Source: Eubacteriales bacterium (lineage in GTDB: Bacteria; Bacillota; Clostridia; Oscillospirales; Oscillospiraceae). From it: a DNA stretch of 64,000 nt. Shown here in pieces: positions 59,472-64,000 of this stretch (within the stretch, counting starts at the first letter, position 1; each line of letters begins with the position of its first letter). Below the pieces are notes generated by a model. It was given only the letters and a program-made list of their open reading frames with translations, did no database searches and was not told the DNA's origin. Position numbers and translations under genes: made by a program. The stretch is taken from NCBI GenBank assembly GCA_030539285.1, contig JAUNSH010000003.1, forward strand, positions 1 to 64,000. The letters are read 5' to 3'.

Positions 59472-59583
59472 CGTAGGGGGCGATGCCCACATCGCCCCTG
59501 CGGGGTAAGGTACGAATTCGCCGCAGCCCGATGCGAAATCGGAACGGCTGCGGCAGGGGCGATGTGGGCATCGCCCCCTACGG
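59472..59583. repeat. Palindromic repeat between the DAK-type gene and pyrE
   Basis: Ends CGTAGGGGGCGATGCCCACA and GATGTGGGCATCGCCCCCTA are inverse copies; the interior has GCCGCAGCC and GGCTGCGGC. Related to 56721-56830. Confidence 0.85.
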
Positions 59584-59613
59584 TATACCATAACAGGTAA
59601 AGGAGAGAAAAAC

Positions 59614-60270
59614 ATGGAAGCCTACAAGCGCGAGTTTATTCAGTTTCTGGAAAAGGCCGGTGTGCTGCGGTTCGGTGACTTCACCGCCAAGTCCGGCCGT
59701 AAGATCCCCTATTTCATCAATGCCGGTATGATCAAGACCGGCGAGGAGATCGCGACCCTGGGCGAATTCTACGCCCGGGCCTACAAGGAAAAGCTGGGCG
59801 ATAAAAAGGCCGTCCTGTACGGCCCCGCCTACAAGGGCATTTCCATCGCCGTGTCCGCCGCGGTGGCCCTGAGCAAGAACGGCCTGAACGTGCCCTTCTT
59901 CTTCAACCGCAAGGAAGCCAAGGATCACGGCGAGGGCGGTGTGTTCGTGGGCTACGTGCCCCAGCCCGGTGAGGAAGTGGTCATCGTAGAGGATGTCATC
60001 ACTGCCGGCACCGCCATCCGGGAGAGCATGGCGATTTTGAGCCAGCTGGAAGGCGTGAAAGTCGCCGCCACCTTTATCATGGTGGACCGCAAGGAGCGGG
60101 GCAAGGGTGAAAAGCTGGCCATGCAGGAAGTGGAGGACGAGTTCGGCTTCCCCGTGTACTCCGTGGTGGATGTGTATGACATCATCGAGTATCTGGAAGA
60201 GGACCCTGCCAACGCCGAGAATGTGACCCGCATCAAAAACTACCTTGCCGTGAACGGAGCGAAAGCATGA
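59614..60270 (+). CDS. pyrE: Orotate phosphoribosyltransferase
   Basis: Joins orotate and PRPP to OMP. The 218-residue protein has the PRPP loop [18 protein letters not shown] and the flexible-loop region [24 protein letters not shown] precedes ATG 59614. Overlaps pyrB by four bases (ATGA). Confidence 0.96.
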   Translation: MEAYKREFIQFLEKAGVLRFGDFTAKSGRKIPYFINAGMIKTGEEIATLGEFYARAYKEKLGDKKAVLYGPAYKGISIAVSAAVALSKNGLNVPFFFNRKEAKDHGEGGVFVGYVPQPGEEVVIVEDVITAGTAIRESMAILSQLEGVKVAATFIMVDRKERGKGEKLAMQEVEDEFGFPVYSVVDVYDIIEYLEEDPANAENVTRIKNYLAVNGAKA

Positions 60271-61349
60271 GAAGTCTGAACAGCATTCTGGAACTGAGCG
60301 TGGCGGAGCTGGACGAGCTGATCGCCACCGCCAAGGACATCATTGCCCACCCGGAAAACTACTGGGACAAGTGCGCCCACAAGAAGCTGGCGACCCTGTT
60401 CTTCGAGCCTTCCACCCGCACCCGACTGAGCTTCGAGGCCGCCATGCTGGAGCTGGGCGGCACGGTGCTGGGCTTCAGCGAGGCCGGTTCCTCCTCTGCC
60501 GCCAAGGGCGAGAGCGTGTCCGACACCGCCCGGATGGTCAGCTGCTATGCCGACATCATCGCCATGCGCCACCCCAAGGAGGGCGCGCCCTATGTTGCCT
60601 CCCGGGCCGCCACCATCCCCGTCATCAACGCCGGTGACGGCGGCCACAACCACCCCACCCAGACCCTGGCGGACATTCTGACCATCTCCCGGGAGCTGGG
60701 CCGGCTGGACAATCTGACCATCGGCGTCTGCGGCGACCTGAAATACGGGCGCACGGTGCACTCCCTGATCGAAGCCATGAGCCGCTATGAGGGTATCAAA
60801 TTTGTTCTGATTTCCCCGGAAGAACTGAAGATCCCCGGCTTTATCCGCTACAATGTGTTCGAAAACAAGGGAATTCCCTACACCGAGACCGCCTCTCTGG
60901 AAGAAGCCATGCCCCAGCTTGACGTGCTGTATATGACGCGGATCCAGCGGGAGCGGTTCGACGATCCCTGGGAGTACGAGCGGCTGAAGGACAGCTACGT
61001 GCTGGATGTGGAGAAGATGAAGCTGGCCAAGGAGCAGATGTGCGTTCTGCACCCCCTGCCCCGGGTCAACGAGATCAGCGTGAAGGTGGACGACGACCCC
61101 CGGGCTGCATACTTCCGTCAGGCCCTCAACGGCAAGTATATGCGCATGGCCCTGATCCTGAAGCTGCTGGACGAGGCCAAGCAGAACCCCGAGAAGGAAG
61201 CTATTGACACTACTGGGCTGGAATATGACCGGGTCTGCCACAACCCCAAGTGCATTTCCCAGACGGAGCAGGAGCTGCCCCAGATCTTCCGCTGCACCGA
61301 CAAGGCCGCGGACATCCACCGCTGCATCTACTGCGAACAGCGTGCATAA
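60267..61349 (+). CDS. pyrB: Aspartate carbamoyltransferase with fused PyrI-like zinc tail
   Basis: Forms carbamoyl-aspartate from carbamoyl phosphate and aspartate. The 360-residue protein contains the complete catalytic chain: [17 protein letters not shown] (carbamoyl-phosphate loop), [14 protein letters not shown], and [12 protein letters not shown]. From about residue 310 there is an extra tail with four cysteines, C324-x4-C329-x23-C353-x2-C356 (CHNPKCIS ... HRCIYCEQ), which matches the zinc site of the regulatory chain PyrI. PyrI's N-terminal nucleotide-binding domain is missing, and no pyrI gene is nearby. Confidence 0.93.
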   Translation: MRSLNSILELSVAELDELIATAKDIIAHPENYWDKCAHKKLATLFFEPSTRTRLSFEAAMLELGGTVLGFSEAGSSSAAKGESVSDTARMVSCYADIIAMRHPKEGAPYVASRAATIPVINAGDGGHNHPTQTLADILTISRELGRLDNLTIGVCGDLKYGRTVHSLIEAMSRYEGIKFVLISPEELKIPGFIRYNVFENKGIPYTETASLEEAMPQLDVLYMTRIQRERFDDPWEYERLKDSYVLDVEKMKLAKEQMCVLHPLPRVNEISVKVDDDPRAAYFRQALNGKYMRMALILKLLDEAKQNPEKEAIDTTGLEYDRVCHNPKCISQTEQELPQIFRCTDKAADIHRCIYCEQRA

Positions 61350-61358
61350 ACGAAAACG

Positions 61359-61382
61359 AGCCGCCCGAAAGGGCGGCTTTTC
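61359..61382 (+). terminator. Terminator of the pyrimidine operon
   Basis: AGCCGCCC, loop GAAA, GGGCGGCT then TTTCC. Confidence 0.85.
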
Positions 61383-61392
61383 CGATATGTAT

Positions 61393-61426
61393 CTGTAGGG
61401 CGGCTTGAGGGCAAGCCGCCCTACAG
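61393..61426. repeat. Minimal palindromic repeat
   Basis: CTGTAGGGCGGCTT, loop GAGGGC, AAGCCGCCCTACAG: the terminal signature of the repeats folded directly on itself, between the convergent pyrB and FliB-like genes. Confidence 0.8.
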
Positions 61427-61432
61427 AAGATG

Positions 61433-62425
61433 TTATCCAAGCAGCATCCCCAGCAGCTTCGCGTCGGTGAAGGCCGGATGCTCATAGGCCGCGTCCAGCA
61501 GGGCGTCCATGTTGTCCGCGTCGTTTTCGATCTCCTTGGAAAACAGCTGGGAAGTTTCCACGAAATCCCCGCCCAGCTGCCGCAGCAGCAGGCAGGCAAT
61601 GGCCATGAATTTCACCCGGCTGTACAGGTCGTAATCCGAAACTGCCTGCAGCCAGTAACGGCTCACAAAGTACCGGGACAGCGCCAGCGTGCGGCTGTCC
61701 CAGCCTGCGGGGGCGGGGGAATGAAGCCGTGTGTCCCATGCTGCCGTCAGAATCTCAAGGGACTGGAAAAAGGAGAGGATCTCAGCGGCATCTCCCGGTT
61801 GGGCAAGCTCACGGGTGGCTTCCAGCGCAGTATCTGGGTCGAAGGGGGCCGCTTCCCCGCCGTCCAACTCACTCTGGGCCTGACAGCCGAAGAGCAGAAG
61901 CAGCGCCAACGTATCCCCGATAGGCCGGCCGGAATCGTCCAGCAGCTCCAATGCCCGCTCCCGGGTGGCTATGAGAATCTCCATGGCATCTCTGTCATAT
62001 TCCGCCTTCCCATCGCCGGGAACTTCCTCTGTAACGAAGACGGTTGGTTCATTCAGAATCAGCCGGGCAGCCTCCGGGCAGCTCAGTTCCAGACCCAGTT
62101 CCACAAAGTCGCCGTAGTCATGGGTCAGGCGGGGAAATTCCCGGCAGGTTTTGCACAGGGCCGTTTCACCCAGTTCCGCTTGGATCCGGCACAGCCCGTC
62201 CCGCCGCCACATGGGGCAGCGTCCATCACAGATGGTCATATAGACTTCTCCGTCTTCCTCTCGGAGAACACGGCGCAGATTGTCTCCCAGCGCGCCAGGC
62301 AGCTTCTGATACAGGGCGGCGGTGTCATGGTCCACATGCACCTCCCATTCCTTGCAGCAGCTGTCCGGGCAGCTTCCCGCAAGACAGCGGAAACGGTCAA
62401 AATAGTCGGGTTTTGTCACATTCAT
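61433..62425 (-). CDS. FliB-family protein (flagellin lysine N-methylase-like)
   Basis: The 330-residue protein has the cysteine-rich N-terminus of the FliB family: FRCLAGSCPDSCCKEWEVHV, then CDGRCPMWRRDGLCRIQ and LCKTCREFPRL, which probably bind a metal cluster. In Salmonella FliB methylates lysines of flagellin. No flagellar gene is in this window, and many Clostridia have FliB-like genes outside flagellar regions, so the target may differ. GGGAGAA precedes ATG 62425. Confidence 0.82.
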   Translation of the reverse strand: MNVTKPDYFDRFRCLAGSCPDSCCKEWEVHVDHDTAALYQKLPGALGDNLRRVLREEDGEVYMTICDGRCPMWRRDGLCRIQAELGETALCKTCREFPRLTHDYGDFVELGLELSCPEAARLILNEPTVFVTEEVPGDGKAEYDRDAMEILIATRERALELLDDSGRPIGDTLALLLLFGCQAQSELDGGEAAPFDPDTALEATRELAQPGDAAEILSFFQSLEILTAAWDTRLHSPAPAGWDSRTLALSRYFVSRYWLQAVSDYDLYSRVKFMAIACLLLRQLGGDFVETSQLFSKEIENDADNMDALLDAAYEHPAFTDAKLLGMLLG

Positions 62426-62444
62426 AAGAATTCTCCCAAAGAAA

Positions 62445-62471
62445 GGAGCGCATACGGCCTGTATGCGCTCC
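62445..62471 (-). terminator. Terminator of the DivIVA-like gene
   Basis: GGAGCGCATAC / GTATGCGCTCC with a 5-base loop; read on the minus strand it is followed by TTTCTTT. Confidence 0.8.
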
Positions 62472-62476
62472 GGAAA

Positions 62477-63052
62477 TTATTTGTTGGGCCGGATGGCACC
62501 CATGATGGAGGATGCATCCTGCAGGGCCTGCTTGCTGGAACCGACCGCCACCTGAAGCTGGGTCAGCTGAATCATGACCTTGTCCGCCATTTCCGTGATG
62601 TCGGCGGAAATGCCGTCCACCTTGGCTGTAGCCTCCGTCAGCACACTGTTGGCCTGAAAATACACCAACTCCGCCCGCTCCTTGGCCTCCCGCTCAATAC
62701 GCTCCGCCCGGCGGTAGGCTTCCAGCTCATCGCTGGCACTGGGGGACAGGACCGGTTCCTGAACAGGCGTTTCCTCCGGCTGCACCTGAGTCTGTTCCAA
62801 CTCGGCGCACCGGGCCTGGGCCTCTTCCAACTGCCGGGCCAGTTCTGCGCACTTGTTCTCCAGCGAGGATACGAGGAGCTGCTGGCTTTCCAGATCCGGC
62901 AGAGCGGCTACCTGCGCCCGCAGGGCTTCATTCTCAGCGGTGAGCTGATTGACCTGATTGGTATGCTTTGTGTTGAGGTATTCCAGATAATGCACCACAT
63001 CCTCCCGGTTAAAGCCGTTGAATGCGGAGCGGAAATTCTGAGACGCGGCCAT
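62477..63052 (-). CDS. DivIVA-like coiled-coil protein
   Basis: The 191-residue protein starts AASQNFRSAFNGFNREDVVH with YLEYLN, matching the membrane-targeting DivIVA N-domain, then a long coiled coil (about 35-95, LTAENEALRAQVAALPDLES), a Pro/Glu linker and a second helical region. DivIVA-type proteins mark curved membrane and organise division or pole proteins; this one may have a related scaffold role. AAGGAGGAA precedes ATG 63052. Confidence 0.75.
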   Translation of the reverse strand: MAASQNFRSAFNGFNREDVVHYLEYLNTKHTNQVNQLTAENEALRAQVAALPDLESQQLLVSSLENKCAELARQLEEAQARCAELEQTQVQPEETPVQEPVLSPSASDELEAYRRAERIEREAKERAELVYFQANSVLTEATAKVDGISADITEMADKVMIQLTQLQVAVGSSKQALQDASSIMGAIRPNK

Positions 63053-63177
63053 AAAAATTCCTCCTTGAATGGGGACACAACTCTGATTTTTTTGAATTAT
63101 ACCACAGGAAAACAGGAAAAACAACCACTTTCCCTGAAACTCTCCCGGAGGCAGAAGAAAAAATTTTGGTTTTCCTC

Positions 63178-63206
63178 TTTACAAAATCGGGAAAGCCTGC
63201 TATAAT
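63178..63206 (+). promoter_or_regulatory. tRNA-Arg promoter
   Basis: TTTACA, 17-base spacer, TATAAT, 18 bases before the tRNA. Confidence 0.75.
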
Positions 63207-63224
63207 AATTTGGCTTTGAAAAAT

Positions 63225-63300
63225 GCGCCGGTGGCTCAATGGATAGAGCATCGGATTCCGGTTCCGAGGGTTGGGGGTTCGAGTCCCTTCCGGCGTACCA
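63225..63300 (+). tRNA. tRNA-Arg (anticodon CCG)
   Basis: Seventy-six bases fold as a full cloverleaf: acceptor GCGCCGG / CCGGCGT (first pair G-U), D-arm GCTC/GAGC, anticodon stem TCGGA/TCCGA with loop TTCCGGT (anticodon CCG), T-loop TTCGAGT. The CCA end is encoded. It reads CGG codons. Confidence 0.95.
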
Positions 63301-63425
63301 GACCCAACAAATACAAACCCCGCAATGGTGGTTTTCTTCACCTGCGGTACGTTTGGCATTTGCGTTCCCAGGCTTTCCCGCTGGTGAGCGATTGCATTTG
63401 ACTGCAAACAGGGAAAATGAAGATT

Positions 63426-63457
63426 GCCCCGTGACTATAACGGTCACGGGGCTTTTT
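63426..63457 (+). terminator. Terminator after the tRNA
   Basis: GCCCCGTGAC / GTCACGGGGC then TTTTTCG; 125 bases after the tRNA end. The stretch between has no gene; it contains a small stem CCGCA..TGCGG (about 63318-63345). Confidence 0.85.
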
Positions 63458-63475
63458 CGCGCGTTGCTGCTGTTC

Positions 63476-63976
63476 TTATTCTCTCAGGACGCTGGTATTC
63501 TCATCGACGGTGACAGTCTCCTTTACGACCTCCACCTGGGTTTCCTCCGTCATGGTGTCCAGCCACCCCGCCAGCTTCGCCCGCAGCCCAGCAGGCACGG
63601 GCAGGCCGCAGAGCAGCATATTTTTCAGCACGGACGTTGTCTCATACAGGATAAACAGCAGGGCGAACAGTTCTGTAATACCACATTTTACCACGCCGCA
63701 GGTGTCCAGCACATTGCGGATGTCCGCTGGGAGCCAGCCCAGAATATCAACGCGCATGACCATGTCAATGAGGGTGAACAGCAGCACACAGGCCAGCATC
63801 CCGGCCTTGCGGATAGCCCCGTCGATGCCTACGGCGGAATTCCACTTGCGGTACTTTGCCGCCCGCAGGGAGCCGAACACCATGTCGGCGCAGACGGCGA
63901 TCAGCAGCAGCCGCACAAAGATGTTGCCCATCAGGGCGTTTACCAGCCGGATAAAAATTGCGTTTACCATTTGCAT
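63476..63976 (-). CDS. Phage-type holin (holin_4 / toxin-secretion family)
   Basis: The 166-residue protein has three to four hydrophobic segments (NIFVRLLLIAVCADMVFG, MLACVLLFTLIDMVMR, CGITELFALLFILYE) and a conserved NxxVGIxG-like stretch WNSAVGIDGAIRKAG that fits the holin_4 family, with an acidic C-terminal tail. Holins open the membrane for endolysins, but host-encoded relatives exist. GGAGGACATACAA precedes ATG 63976. It may be the edge of a prophage beside the tRNA; the neighbouring genes lie outside the window. Confidence 0.8.
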   Translation of the reverse strand: MQMVNAIFIRLVNALMGNIFVRLLLIAVCADMVFGSLRAAKYRKWNSAVGIDGAIRKAGMLACVLLFTLIDMVMRVDILGWLPADIRNVLDTCGVVKCGITELFALLFILYETTSVLKNMLLCGLPVPAGLRAKLAGWLDTMTEETQVEVVKETVTVDENTSVLRE

Positions 63977-64000
63977 TTGTATGTCCTCCTTGTTATGTTA

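Noticed and set aside
1071..59583. Intergenic palindromes considered as CRISPR repeats
   Set aside because: Copies are single, far apart, variable inside and have no regular spacers or cas genes nearby.

Overview
The window looks like a chromosomal segment of a Gram-positive anaerobe of the class Clostridia, most likely a gut Oscillospirales/Oscillospiraceae-type organism. This is inferred from gene orders typical of Firmicutes (infB-rbfA-nrnA-truB-ribF, holB-ricT, yfmF-yfmH), an LTA-synthase-like enzyme, high GC codon use, and many short palindromic intergenic repeats with GTAGGG...CCCTAC ends. I could not run a taxonomic search.

Layout. 1-18.9 kb is conserved core: the end of infB, rbfA, nrnA, truB, ribF, a CapA-like protein, asparaginase, a CBS-type pyrophosphatase, holB, ricT, an LTA-synthase-like enzyme, a GHL-type putative glycosidase, prmA, yfmF/yfmH and lgt. 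19.0-44.8 kb is an accessory metabolic island. It begins with larA (minus strand), a gene-poor stretch with a small cysteine-rich ORF and a dead IS481-type transposase, and ends with a GntR regulator and an internally deleted IS3-type element next to aspS. 44.8-52 kb returns to core genes (aspS, a DUF1836 gene, degV, an rsmF-like gene, murA, tcdA). 52-61.3 kb is a de novo pyrimidine operon (pyrC-carB-pyrK-pyrD-pyrF-[small DAK-type protein]-pyrE-pyrB) behind a promoter and an attenuator-like hairpin. 61.4-64 kb holds a FliB-like gene, a DivIVA-like gene, tRNA-Arg(CCG) and a phage-type holin.

The island is the most unusual part. It combines: an acylating aldehyde dehydrogenase, a thiolase-fold protein with its DUF35 partner and a CoA-disulfide-reductase-like flavoprotein; a YkvI-like transporter and a sugar-type ABC importer; a protein of unknown function and a membrane-anchored SurA/PrsA-like protein; a signal-less set of DmsB-like ferredoxin, NAD(P)H-type flavoprotein and DmsA-like molybdoenzyme whose N-terminus is a TorD-like chaperone domain; and a class II aldolase, an FGGY kinase broken by one in-frame TAG, a 2-hydroxyacid dehydrogenase and a split UxaA-family dehydratase. 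larA and the aldehyde dehydrogenase gene have strong promoters that share the 12-mer ATTGTGTACAAT (on opposite strands) near the predicted transcription start, so both may belong to one regulon, with the GntR protein as the obvious candidate regulator. A working model is: import of a polyol, sugar or sugar acid, phosphorylation and aldol cleavage, conversion of the aldehyde to an acyl-CoA, processing of hydroxyacids by racemase, dehydrogenase and dehydratase, and electron disposal through a soluble molybdoenzyme. The substrate cannot be read from the sequence.
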